Shown here in pieces: positions 50,899 through 60,155 of a stretch of 64,000 nucleotides of DNA. Positions within the stretch are counted from its first letter, which is position 1; every line of letters begins with the position of its first letter. Origin of the DNA: Variovorax sp037204085 (GTDB lineage Bacteria > Pseudomonadota > Gammaproteobacteria > Burkholderiales > Burkholderiaceae_C); assembly GCF_037204085.1 (NCBI RefSeq), contig NZ_JBBCBW010000002.1, forward strand, positions 372,001 through 436,000, written 5' to 3'. The notes under the pieces were generated by a model. That model saw nothing but the letters and a program-made list of their open reading frames with translations. It had not been told where the DNA came from and did no database searches. Position numbers and translations under genes: made by a program.

Positions 50899-50983
50899 GC
50901 CCGGGTGGTGAAATTGGTAGACGCAGGGGACTCAAAATCCCCCACCGAAAGGTGTGCCGGTTCGATTCCGGCCCCGGGCACCA
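50899..50983 (+). tRNA. tRNA-Leu (anticodon CAA)
   Basis: The acceptor stem GCCCGGG pairs with CCCGGGC before the encoded CCA end. The anticodon stem GGGGA/TCCCC encloses the loop CTCAAAA, giving anticodon CAA for leucine UUG codons. The variable arm (CACCGAAAGGTG) is long, as in leucine tRNAs, and the T arm has GGTTCGATTCC. Confidence 0.97.
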
Positions 50984-50998
50984 TATTTTTGACGCGCA

Positions 50999-51931
50999 TC
51001 AGGCCGCCTCGCGCAGCCCCGTATGCACCGTCGGGTGCGCAAGCCGCACGCGCAGTTCGCGTTTGAGGCGCGTGTTGTCGAGCCGGCGCGATTCCCCCAT
51101 GAAACTCAGCAATTGCAGCGGCAACTGGCGCTCGGCTTCGTCACGCGCCACGCGCGGCGGGCGGGGCATGCCGTACATGTCGGCGGCCAGGTCGATGTAG
51201 TCGCCCATGCGCAGTTCGGTGTCGTCGGCGGCGTGCACGATGCGCTGCGGCCGGCCCCGGAACAGCGCCGCCACGCAGGCACGCGCAAGATCGTCGGCGT
51301 GGATGTGGCTGGTGAACACGTCGTCCTCGCGCCGTAGCACGGGCGTGCCGCGCTGCAGCCGCTGGCGCGGTGTGCCGCCCTCCCGGTCGGGCGCGTAGAT
51401 GCCCGGAATGCGCAGGATGCTCGCGCGCACGCCCGCGCTGCGGCCGAGCCAGCGCACGGCGCGCTCGGCATCCACGCGGCGGTGGGCGCGGGGCGTGTCG
51501 GGCCGCACGGCGCGTGTTTCGCTCACGCGCGCACCGCCGCAGTCCCCGTAAACCCCGCTGGTGGAACCATAGACGAACGCGAGCGGCGTGGAACGCAGCC
51601 GCAGCGCGCGTGCCAGCGCGGTGGTGCGCTGGTCGCGCCACCAGGCCGCACCGCCGTCGCGCGCCGGAGGGGCCAGGTGCAGCACGCGGGTGGCCACGCC
51701 AGCCAGCCGGCGAAGCGTGGCCGGGTCGTCGAGATTGCCCACGAGCGGACGGATGCCGGCCGCCCGCAGCGCCTGCACCCGCTCAGCCGATGAAGTGAGC
51801 GCCACCAGCTGCATGCGGCCGCGCAGATCGCGGGCCACGCGCTGGCCGACGTCTCCGCAACCGACAATGAGCAGGCGTTCGCGGCGAAAGCGCGCCGGCA
51901 GCGCGCCGGAAGGGCTATTGATTGAAGGCAA
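50999..51931 (-). CDS. NAD-dependent epimerase/dehydratase-like protein
   Basis: The 310-residue protein has a Rossmann start LLIVGCGDVGQRVARDLRGR, then VYGSTSGVYGDCGGARVSET, with the family Tyr, and SILRIPGIYAPDREGG. This resembles the YeeZ-type extended SDR group. The start is a TTG at 51931, with AAAGGAAC upstream; no in-frame ATG occurs close by, so the start is tentative. It is divergent from the flavin reductase and follows the tRNA on the other strand. Function unknown. Confidence 0.8.
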   Translation of the reverse strand: MPSINSPSGALPARFRRERLLIVGCGDVGQRVARDLRGRMQLVALTSSAERVQALRAAGIRPLVGNLDDPATLRRLAGVATRVLHLAPPARDGGAAWWRDQRTTALARALRLRSTPLAFVYGSTSGVYGDCGGARVSETRAVRPDTPRAHRRVDAERAVRWLGRSAGVRASILRIPGIYAPDREGGTPRQRLQRGTPVLRREDDVFTSHIHADDLARACVAALFRGRPQRIVHAADDTELRMGDYIDLAADMYGMPRPPRVARDEAERQLPLQLLSFMGESRRLDNTRLKRELRVRLAHPTVHTGLREAA

Positions 51932-51994
51932 AATCCGGGTTCCTTTCCCTTTTTCTCTTTTCTGCTCCAGGCTGAAACAAGCCGAAGAATACCG

Positions 51995-53059
51995 ATGACT
52001 GTTGCATCGCCGCATGACGCGGGCTTTTCCATCACCGTCGAGCCCAGCGGGCGTCATTTCGTGGTGCATGGCGACGAAACCATTCTCGCGGCCGGCATCC
52101 GGCAAGGCATTGGCCTCCCCTATGGCTGCAAGGACGGCGCCTGCGGCTCTTGCAAGTGCAAGAAGCTCTCGGGCGAGGTGGAACTTGGCCCGCACCAGAG
52201 CAAGGCCCTGAGCGCCGAGGAGCAGCTGGCCGGCTTCGTGCTCACCTGCTGCGCCCATGCCAAGACCGACGTGGTGCTCGAATCGCGCCAAGTCACGGAA
52301 GCCGGTGCTTTTCCGATCCGCAAGATGCCCGTGCGGGTGCTGGCACTCACGCGCCTGTCGCACGACGTGATGAAGCTGCGCCTGCAGCTGCCGGCGGGAG
52401 AGCCGCTGCAGTTCCATGCCGGCCAGTACGTGGAGTTCATCCTGCGCGACGGCGCACGCCGCAGCTATTCGATGGCGAATGCGCCGCACACCCTGGGCGA
52501 ACCCGGCACGGGCATCGAACTGCACCTGCGACATTTGCCGGGCGGCAAGTTCACGGACCACGTGTTCGGCGTGATGAAGGAAAAGGAAATCCTTCGCATC
52601 GAAGGCCCCTACGGCAGCTTCTTCCTGCGTGAAGACTCCAGCAAGCCGATGATCCTGCTGGCCTCCGGCACGGGCTTCGCGCCCATCAAGGCGCTGCTCG
52701 AACACATGAAGTTCAAGGGCATCGACCGGCCGGCCTCGCTCTACTGGGGTGGCCGCCGGCCCGAAGACCTGTACATGGACGCCTGGCTGCGCGAGCAACT
52801 CGCGGAAATGCCGAACCTGCGCTACGTGCCGGTCGTGTCCAACGCCACGCCCGAAGACAACTGGACCGGCCGCACGGGCTTCGTGCACCGCGCGGTGCTG
52901 GAAGACTTTGCCGACCTCTCAGGCCACCAGGTGTACGCCTGCGGCGCGCCGATCGTGGTCGACTCCGCCAAGCACGACTACGTGGCGCTGGCCGGCCTGC
53001 CCGAAGAAGAGTTCTTTGCCGACGCGTTCACCACCGAGGCCGACAAGGCGCTGCCCTGA
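51995..53059 (+). CDS. 2Fe-2S flavin reductase (AscD/CDP-6-deoxyglucoseen reductase-like)
   Basis: This 354-residue protein has a plant-type 2Fe-2S domain at residues 10-95 (YGCKDGACGSCKCKKLSGEV...LTCC, with four Cys), an FAD domain (GARRSYSMANAPHTL) and an NAD domain (ILLASGTGFAPIKALLEHMK). It transfers electrons from NAD(P)H through FAD to the iron-sulfur centre. The relatives reduce deoxysugar intermediates or drive oxygenases. No partner enzyme is adjacent. It is 31 nt before a Bug gene. Confidence 0.93.
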   Translation: MTVASPHDAGFSITVEPSGRHFVVHGDETILAAGIRQGIGLPYGCKDGACGSCKCKKLSGEVELGPHQSKALSAEEQLAGFVLTCCAHAKTDVVLESRQVTEAGAFPIRKMPVRVLALTRLSHDVMKLRLQLPAGEPLQFHAGQYVEFILRDGARRSYSMANAPHTLGEPGTGIELHLRHLPGGKFTDHVFGVMKEKEILRIEGPYGSFFLREDSSKPMILLASGTGFAPIKALLEHMKFKGIDRPASLYWGGRRPEDLYMDAWLREQLAEMPNLRYVPVVSNATPEDNWTGRTGFVHRAVLEDFADLSGHQVYACGAPIVVDSAKHDYVALAGLPEEEFFADAFTTEADKALP

Positions 53060-53090
53060 TCGGCCTGCCTCCCTTGGACCACACAAAAAA

Positions 53091-54068
53091 ATGAAAACGA
53101 GACACTTCCTCTTCACCCTGCTCGCGAGCGCCGCCGCACTGCTTGCCACCGGCCAAGCCGCAGCGCAGCAGCAGCGCCCCATTCGCCTTGTGGTGCCGTA
53201 CGCCGCGGGCGGCCCGATCGACGTGACGGCCCGCATCCTGGCCGAGCGCGTAAAAGACAGCCTGGGCACGGTCATCATCGACAACAAGCCCGGCGCGGGC
53301 GGCAACATCGGCGCCGACGCTGTGGCCAAGGCCGCGCCTGACGGGCTCACCATCGGCATTGCGGCCACCGCAACGCATGCGGTCAATCCGTGGCTCTACA
53401 GCAAGATTCCGTTCAATGCGGCCAGCGACTTCGCGCCCGTCACGCAGATGGTGCGCGTACCCAATGTGCTGGTGATGAACGCCGAAACGGCGCAGCGCCT
53501 GAAGATCAACACCGTGGCCGACCTGATCCGCTACGCCAAGGCCAACCCGGCCAAGCTCAACTACGGCAGCGGCGGCAACGGCAGCGCCGGGCACCTGGCG
53601 GGCGAGCTGTTCAAGAAGCAGGCGGGCATTTTTGCGCTGCACATTCCTTACAACGGCGGCAATCCGGCGCAGTTGGCCCTGCTGTCGGGCCAGGTCGACT
53701 TCAACTTTGACAACCTTGCCACGGCAGCGCCGAACATCCGCTCGGGCAAGCTCAAGGCCATTGCCGTGACCACCTTGCAGCGCAGCAGCGCCATGCCCGA
53801 CGTGCCGCCCGTGGCCGACACGCTCAAGGGCTTTTCGATCGACACCTGGTGGGGGCTGGTTGCGCCTGCCGGCACGCCGCACGACGTGCTCGCAAAGCTC
53901 AACCAGGCCTTTGTGGCGGCGCTGAATGCACCGGAAACGAAGACCCGTTTTGCCACGCTGCTGGCTGAGCCGGTGGCCAGCTCGCCGGAACAGTTCGGCG
54001 CGTTCATGAAGAGCGAGCTCTCCAAGTACGAAGCCGTGGTGAAGGCCACCGGCGCAAGGGTCGACTGA
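53091..54068 (+). CDS. Bug-family periplasmic binding protein
   Basis: The 325-residue protein has a signal peptide (HFLFTLLASAAALLATGQAA). The mature part shows LVVPYAAGGPIDVTARILAE, then DNKPGAGGNIGADAVAKAAP, and HIPYNGGNPAQLALLSGQVD, typical Bug features. It probably binds an organic acid. It is the second orphan Bug gene in the window, with no TctAB nearby. It is 31 nt after the flavin reductase gene and convergent with livF. Confidence 0.94.
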   Translation: MKTRHFLFTLLASAAALLATGQAAAQQQRPIRLVVPYAAGGPIDVTARILAERVKDSLGTVIIDNKPGAGGNIGADAVAKAAPDGLTIGIAATATHAVNPWLYSKIPFNAASDFAPVTQMVRVPNVLVMNAETAQRLKINTVADLIRYAKANPAKLNYGSGGNGSAGHLAGELFKKQAGIFALHIPYNGGNPAQLALLSGQVDFNFDNLATAAPNIRSGKLKAIAVTTLQRSSAMPDVPPVADTLKGFSIDTWWGLVAPAGTPHDVLAKLNQAFVAALNAPETKTRFATLLAEPVASSPEQFGAFMKSELSKYEAVVKATGARVD

Positions 54069-54087
54069 CCCTCGCGGCCTTTGCCGG

Positions 54088-54870
<783 letters not shown>

Positions 54871-54871
54871 T

Positions 54872-55645
54872 TCAGTGTCCTCCGGTGCCGAGGTAAGCCT
54901 CGATCACCTTCTCGTTCTTCTGCACGTCGTAGGGCGTGCCTTCGGCAATCTGCTTGCCGTAGTCGAGCACGGTGACGCGGTCGCACAGGCCCATGATGAG
55001 CTTGACGTCGTGTTCGATGATCAGGATGGTCCGGTCGTCCTTGCGGATGCGGTCGATCAGTTCGCGCAGCAGCACCTTCTCGGTCGAGTTCATGCCGGCG
55101 GCGGGCTCGTCGAGCGCGATGAGTTGCGGATCGGTGGCCAGTGCGCGCGCAATTTCGAGGCGGCGCTGGTCGCCGTACGAGAGCGTGCGCGCCTTGTAGT
55201 CGGCAAACTTGCCGATGCCCACGTAGTCGAGCAGCTCTTGTGCGCGGTCGGCAATGGCCTTTTCCTCGGCCTTGAACGAACGCGTGCGCAGCATGGCGCC
55301 GAACACGCCCGAATGGGTGCGGATGTGGCGGCCGACCATGACGTTCTCGAGCGCCGTCATTTCGGAGAACAGGCGAATGTTCTGGAAGGTGCGCGCAATG
55401 CCGGCCTTGGCCACTTCGTGCACGGCCGTGGGCTGGTAGGGCTTGCCGGCCAGTTCGAAGCTGCCGCTGTCGGGCGTGTAGAGCCCGGTGATCACGTTGA
55501 AGAACGTGGTCTTGCCGGCGCCGTTGGGGCCGATCAGGCCATAGACCTGGCCGCGCTTGATGGTGATGCCGACGTCGGAAAGCGCCTGCAGGCCGCCGAA
55601 GCGCTTGGAAATTCCGCGAACGTCGAGGATGGTGTCTGTCGTCAT
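54872..55645 (-). CDS. livG: Branched-chain amino acid ABC transporter ATPase LivG
   Basis: This 257-residue ATPase has Walker A (GLIGPNGAGKTTFFNVITGL), RTFQNIRLFSEMTALENVMV (LivG type), signature LSYGDQRRLEIARALATDPQ, Walker B (LIALDEPAAGMN) and the switch His (LIIEHDVKLIMGLCDRVTVL). The ATG at 55645 fits the family; the frame opens further upstream but that overlaps livM. It is 19 nt after livM. Confidence 0.96.
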   Translation of the reverse strand: MTTDTILDVRGISKRFGGLQALSDVGITIKRGQVYGLIGPNGAGKTTFFNVITGLYTPDSGSFELAGKPYQPTAVHEVAKAGIARTFQNIRLFSEMTALENVMVGRHIRTHSGVFGAMLRTRSFKAEEKAIADRAQELLDYVGIGKFADYKARTLSYGDQRRLEIARALATDPQLIALDEPAAGMNSTEKVLLRELIDRIRKDDRTILIIEHDVKLIMGLCDRVTVLDYGKQIAEGTPYDVQKNEKVIEAYLGTGGH

Positions 55646-55664
55646 GTTGATTGTTTCCTTCGGC

Positions 55665-56861
55665 TCACGGATTGATCGACATGGGACGCGAAGCCGCACC
55701 CGGCAACTCGTCGGCGGGTGTCTCGATGCCGGGCGCGTGGGTCTGGAGCGAGCCCGGGGCCACGGGGGCATCCGGGGCCACGCCCTTGCGCTGCAAGGTC
55801 TTGCCGTGCTCGGGCGAAGGCCAGAGGCCGCGCGGACGCATCAGCATGATGACGATCATGGCCAGCGCAATGAAGAGCTGGCGCAGGATGGACGCGTCGA
55901 GGCGGCCGTCGGTCATCGCCTGCAGCGGGCCGGCCACGTAGCGCAGCACTTCGGGCAAGGCGGCCAGCAGCACGGCGCCGAGAATCACGCCCGGCAGGTG
56001 GCCGATGCCGCCCAGCACCACCATGGCGACGATCATCACCGACTCCATGAGGCTGAACGATTCGGGCGACACGAAGCCCTGGAAGGCAGCGAACATGGCG
56101 CCCGACACGCCGCCGAAGCTGGCGCCCATGCCGAAAGCCAGCAGCTTCATGTTGCGGGTGTTGATGCCCATCGCCTTGGCGGCAATCTCGTCTTCGCGGA
56201 TGGCCATCCAGGCTCGTCCGATGCGGGAGATCTGCAGGCGGTGCGAAATGATGATCGTGGCGATCACCAGCGCGAGGAACAGGTAGTAGTAGAGCGTGAC
56301 CGACGAGATCGTGAAGCCGTCGAACTTCCATGCCTTGCCGAGGTCGAGCCCCCAGAACTTGATGGAGTCGATGGCGGTGATGCCCTTGGGTCCGTTGGTG
56401 ATGTTGATCGGCTGGTCGAGGTTGTTCAGGAACACCCGGATGATTTCGCCGAAGCCGAGCGTCACGATGGCCAGGTAGTCGCCGCGCAGCTTGAGCGTGG
56501 GCGCCCCGAGCATCACGCCGAGCACCCCCGCCACCACCAAAGCCAGCGGTATCACGATGAGCAGCGAGGTGTGCAGCCCGTTCGGGAACATGGCCTTGAA
56601 CCACGGGAAGGTGTCCGAAAGGTGCGACGAGCCCATGAGCGCGAAGAGGTACGCGCCCACGGCAAAGAAGGCAACGTAGCCCAGGTCGAGCAGGCCGGCG
56701 TAGCCGACGACGATGTTCAGGCCGAGCGCCAGCATCACGTAGAGCAATGCGATATCGGCGATGCGCACCCAGGCATTGCCCTGGCTTTGCAGAAAGATCG
56801 GCAGTGCGAGCACCGCGACGACGCCGAGGATGTAGAGAGCGAGGTTCTTGCTGTTCTTCAT
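55665..56861 (-). CDS. livM: Branched-chain amino acid ABC transporter permease LivM
   Basis: The 398-residue permease has many hydrophobic helices and matches LivM in LGLNIVVGYAGLLDLGYVAF and PTLKLRGDYLAIVTLGFGEI, plus the EAA-like RIGRAWMAIREDEIAAKAMG. The C-terminal tail is longer than usual (about 40 residues, Pro/Ala-rich). It is 13 nt after livH and 19 nt before livG. Confidence 0.95.
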   Translation of the reverse strand: MKNSKNLALYILGVVAVLALPIFLQSQGNAWVRIADIALLYVMLALGLNIVVGYAGLLDLGYVAFFAVGAYLFALMGSSHLSDTFPWFKAMFPNGLHTSLLIVIPLALVVAGVLGVMLGAPTLKLRGDYLAIVTLGFGEIIRVFLNNLDQPINITNGPKGITAIDSIKFWGLDLGKAWKFDGFTISSVTLYYYLFLALVIATIIISHRLQISRIGRAWMAIREDEIAAKAMGINTRNMKLLAFGMGASFGGVSGAMFAAFQGFVSPESFSLMESVMIVAMVVLGGIGHLPGVILGAVLLAALPEVLRYVAGPLQAMTDGRLDASILRQLFIALAMIVIMLMRPRGLWPSPEHGKTLQRKGVAPDAPVAPGSLQTHAPGIETPADELPGAASRPMSINP

Positions 56862-56874
56862 GGTGTGCTGCTCC

Positions 56875-57804
56875 TCAGGCCCGATCCGCCACGCGTTCGC
56901 CGAGCAGGCCCGAGGGCCGCAGCGTGAGCATGACGATCAACACAATGAAAGCGAAGATGTCGCTGTAGTTGCTGCCGAGCACGCCGCCGGTGATGGCACC
57001 GATGTAGCCGGAGCCGATGGCTTCGATCAACCCGAGCAGGATGCCGCCGACCACCGCGCCGGCCAGGTTGCCGATGCCGCCGAACACTGCCGCGGTGAAG
57101 GCCTTGAGGCCGGGCAGGAAGCCCATGGCGTGCTGCGCAATGCCGTAGTTCGAGGCGTACATGACGCCGGCAATGGCCGCGAGCACGGCGCCGATGATGA
57201 ACGTGGCCGAAATGACCATGTCGGGGCGGATGCCCATGAGCGCCGCGACGCGCGGGTTCTCGGCGGTGGCGCGCATGGCGCGGCCGAGCTTGGTGTAGTT
57301 GACCAGCCACATCAGCACCACGAGCGAGAACGCCGTGACGCTCAGGATCATGACCTGCGTGGGCGAGATCACTGCGCCGCCCACCTCGATGGGCGTGGTC
57401 GACAGCAGGTTGGGATAGGCCTTGTTGGTGGGCTTCCAGATGATCATTGCCAGCGTCTGCAGCAGGATCGACATGCCGATGGCAGTGATGAGCGGCGCCA
57501 GCTTGGGGCTGTTGCGAAGGGGCCGGTAGGCGACCTTCTCGATCACGAAGTTGAGCGTGGCGGCCACCACGCAGGCAATGACCAGCGAGATGATGAGGAT
57601 CAACCAGCCGGGCGTGCCGGGCATCGATTCCTGCATGAGCCCGATGATGGTCCAGCTCGTAAGCGCCCCCACCATCAGCACTTCGCCGTGCGCAAAGTTG
57701 ATCAGATTGATGATGCCGTACACCATTGTGTAGCCCAAGGCTATCAAGGCATACATGCTGCCGAGGACCAGACCGTTGATGATCTGCTGCAGCAATATTT
57801 CCAT
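56875..57804 (-). CDS. livH: Branched-chain amino acid ABC transporter permease LivH
   Basis: The 309-residue permease has ILLQQIINGLVLGSMYALIA, then GYTMVYGIINLINFAHGEVL (a LivH hallmark), and GRAMRATAENPRVAALMGIR (EAA loop), followed by AAVFGGIGNLAGAVVGGILL. It is the first gene of livH-livM-livG-livF. No LivJ/LivK binding protein is present in the window, so the ligand-binding subunit is encoded elsewhere. A terminator separates it from rarA upstream. Confidence 0.96.
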   Translation of the reverse strand: MEILLQQIINGLVLGSMYALIALGYTMVYGIINLINFAHGEVLMVGALTSWTIIGLMQESMPGTPGWLILIISLVIACVVAATLNFVIEKVAYRPLRNSPKLAPLITAIGMSILLQTLAMIIWKPTNKAYPNLLSTTPIEVGGAVISPTQVMILSVTAFSLVVLMWLVNYTKLGRAMRATAENPRVAALMGIRPDMVISATFIIGAVLAAIAGVMYASNYGIAQHAMGFLPGLKAFTAAVFGGIGNLAGAVVGGILLGLIEAIGSGYIGAITGGVLGSNYSDIFAFIVLIVMLTLRPSGLLGERVADRA

Positions 57805-57884
57805 AACGCGTTCCTATTTATTGCACCGTTGCAGGGTGCCATTCACCCACCGTGGCACCGGTTTGGCACCTTGGCTTGATAAGC

Positions 57885-57914
57885 AAAAAACCAGCCAACA
57901 TGTGTCGCTGGCTG
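57885..57914 (-). terminator. Intrinsic terminator for the rarA transcript
   Basis: On the minus strand CAGCCA (57914-57909) pairs with TGGCTG (57897-57892) across an 11-nt loop, followed by GGTTTTTT. It lies 130 nt past the rarA stop and 80 nt before livH, so it probably insulates livH from upstream transcription. Confidence 0.55.
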
Positions 57915-58044
57915 ATTTGTGGGCGGGATTGTAAGCACGCGCCAGCGCCGATTTGGTGCGCGCTCACCGGGGTTTACCCGCTCAAGTCATGCTATATGTA
58001 AGTGAAGCCATGCATCGCACGCACGCAAGCGTGCATGCGGCACG

Positions 58045-59337
58045 TTACTCGTCGTGCTGGCCGTTAAGGCGGCGAAGTTCGCGCAATTTTTCTGCTATGC
58101 GGATCTCGAGTCCGCGTTCCACGGGCTGGTAGAAAACCTGGCCCTCGAGGCCTTCGGGCAGGTAGCGCTCGCCGGCGGCAAAACCGCCCTCCTCGTCGTG
58201 CGCGTAGCGGTAGCCCTTGCCGTAGTCGAGCTCCTTCATGAGCTTGGTGGGGGCGTTGCGCAGGTGCATGGGCACCGGGCGCGTGCTGTCCTTCTTGATG
58301 AGCGCGCGCACGGCGTTGTAGGCGGTGTACACCGCGTTCGACTTGGGCGCCATGGCCAGGTAGATCACGCACTCGGCCAGCGCAAGCTCGCCCTCCGGCG
58401 TGCCGAGCCGTTCGTAGACTTCGGCAGCATCGAGCGCCAGCCGCAGCGCGCGCGGATCGGCCAAACCGATGTCTTCGCTGGCCATGCGCACCAGCCGCCG
58501 GGCCATGTAGCGCGGGTCGGCGCCGCCGTCGAGCATGCGCACGAACCAGTAGAGCGAGGCGTCGGGGTCGCTGCCGCGCACCGACTTGTGCAGCGCGCTG
58601 ATGGTGTCGTAGAACTGCTCGCCGCCCTTGTCGTAGCGCCGCATGCGCTCGCCGAGCACGCGCAGCAGCCATTCGTCGGTGATGTTGTCGAGCTTCTCGG
58701 CCTTGGCCGCCACGGCCAGCGTCTCGAGCGTGTTGAGCAGGCGCCGCGCATCGCCGTCGGCATAGGCGACGAGCCGGTCGACGGCCGCACCTTCGATGGC
58801 GGGAACGGCCTGGATGGCCTGCGCCTTGGCCACGATCTGCTTGAGATCGGCCTCGGTGAGCGGTTGCAGCACATACACCGCCGCCCGCGAAAGCAAGGCC
58901 GAGTTGACCTCGAACGACGGGTTTTCGGTGGTGGCGCCAATGAAGGTGAAAAGCCCCGATTCCACATGCGGCAGGAACGCGTCCTGCTGGCTCTTGTTGA
59001 ATCGGTGCACCTCGTCGACGAAGACGATGGTGCGCCGCTGCTCAAGGCCGTCGCGCGCCGCGGTGGCGCGCTCGACCGCCTCGCGGATGTCTTTCACGCC
59101 GCCGAGCACGGCACTGATGCTCAGGAACTGCGCATCGAAGGCGTCGGCCATGAGACGCGCAATGGTCGTCTTGCCGGTGCCCGGCGGCCCCCAGAGGATG
59201 CAGGAATGCGGCTGGCCCGACTCGAAGGCAATGCGCAGCGGCATGCCCGGCCCCAGCAGATGCTGCTGGCCGATCACCTCGCCCAGCGTCTTCGGACGCA
59301 GGCGCTCGGCAAGGGGTTGATGCGAACTGGTGGCCAA
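58045..59337 (-). CDS. rarA: Replication-associated recombination protein A (MgsA)
   Basis: This 430-residue AAA+ ATPase acts at stalled replication forks. It has SCILWGPPGTGKTTIARLMA (Walker A), FVDEVHRFNKSQQDAFLPHV (Walker B), TFIGATTENPSFEVNSALLS (sensor 1) and DGDARRLLNTLETLAVAA (sensor 2). I chose a TTG at 59337 (giving ATSSHQPLAERLRPKTL) with GGCAGG upstream. The ATG at 59409 would overlap lolA by 50 nt and add 24 atypical residues. It follows lolA, as in E. coli. Confidence 0.93.
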   Translation of the reverse strand: MATSSHQPLAERLRPKTLGEVIGQQHLLGPGMPLRIAFESGQPHSCILWGPPGTGKTTIARLMADAFDAQFLSISAVLGGVKDIREAVERATAARDGLEQRRTIVFVDEVHRFNKSQQDAFLPHVESGLFTFIGATTENPSFEVNSALLSRAAVYVLQPLTEADLKQIVAKAQAIQAVPAIEGAAVDRLVAYADGDARRLLNTLETLAVAAKAEKLDNITDEWLLRVLGERMRRYDKGGEQFYDTISALHKSVRGSDPDASLYWFVRMLDGGADPRYMARRLVRMASEDIGLADPRALRLALDAAEVYERLGTPEGELALAECVIYLAMAPKSNAVYTAYNAVRALIKKDSTRPVPMHLRNAPTKLMKELDYGKGYRYAHDEEGGFAAGERYLPEGLEGQVFYQPVERGLEIRIAEKLRELRRLNGQHDE

Positions 59338-59359
59338 ACCTGCCTGTCTGTCTGATCTG

Positions 59360-59992
59360 CTATTGCTTGATGACGTCGGCACCGGCCGGCGCCTTGAATT
59401 CGAACACATTGGCGTTGAGCGCCGGGTTCACTTCGACCTTGCTGAACTTGAGCACCGAGCGCTGCCCGAAGCTGTCGAGAATTTCAAGCGCCGCCAGGGA
59501 GTCGCCCTGGAAGCCGACCAGCACATTCTGCAACTGGCCGTCCTTGTTCTTGGGAGTGGCTTTGACCCACTGCAGGCCATCGCGCTCGGGCGCGGCCTCG
59601 AGCGTGAAATCGGCCTGCAGCGCGCGTACGTCCGGCGCCGCGGCAATCAGAGCGGCCGGCGTGGAGCCCAGCGCCTGCGATTGCGCACGCTGCGTCACCT
59701 GGTTCAGGTCGGTGTCGTACAGCCAGAGCGTCTTGCCGTCGGCCACGATGACCTGGGCGAACGGCTTCTGATAGTCGAACTTGAATTTACCGGGGCGCTG
59801 GAATTCGAAAGTGCCGTTCGATGTCTTGGTACGGCCCGGCTGCCCCTCACGCGGCGGCGCGGTAACGGTCTGGGTGAATTCGGCGCGGCCCGACTTGACC
59901 GTCTTCACGAAGGCTTCGAGGCTCTCCAGCCCCCCGGCCCAGGCGTTGGCGGATGAGAGAAGGCCGATCAACAGCCAATGACGAATTTTCAA
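59360..59992 (-). CDS. lolA: Outer-membrane lipoprotein carrier protein
   Basis: The 210-residue periplasmic chaperone carries lipoproteins from LolCDE to LolB. It has a signal peptide (HWLLIGLLSSANAWAGG), then TVKSGRAEFTQTVTAPP, RPGKFKFDYQKPFAQVIVAD and LWLYDTDLNQVTQR. The C-terminus has NVFEFKAPAGADVIKQ, a family feature. It lies between ftsK and rarA on the same strand. Confidence 0.95.
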   Translation of the reverse strand: MKIRHWLLIGLLSSANAWAGGLESLEAFVKTVKSGRAEFTQTVTAPPREGQPGRTKTSNGTFEFQRPGKFKFDYQKPFAQVIVADGKTLWLYDTDLNQVTQRAQSQALGSTPAALIAAAPDVRALQADFTLEAAPERDGLQWVKATPKNKDGQLQNVLVGFQGDSLAALEILDSFGQRSVLKFSKVEVNPALNANVFEFKAPAGADVIKQ

Positions 59993-60155
59993 TTTGGATT
60001 CCTCGGAAAAGCAGTGGCGTTGAAGCGACCTTACCCCGCCGCGCGTTGCGGCATGTGCGGGGTTTGATGAAGTTTTGCAACGTTATTGCAGCTTTTGCAA
60101 CGTGCCTGTCGGCGCGTGACGCCTGGCCTCGCAGGTATTTGGCGGTGTTCGCCGG

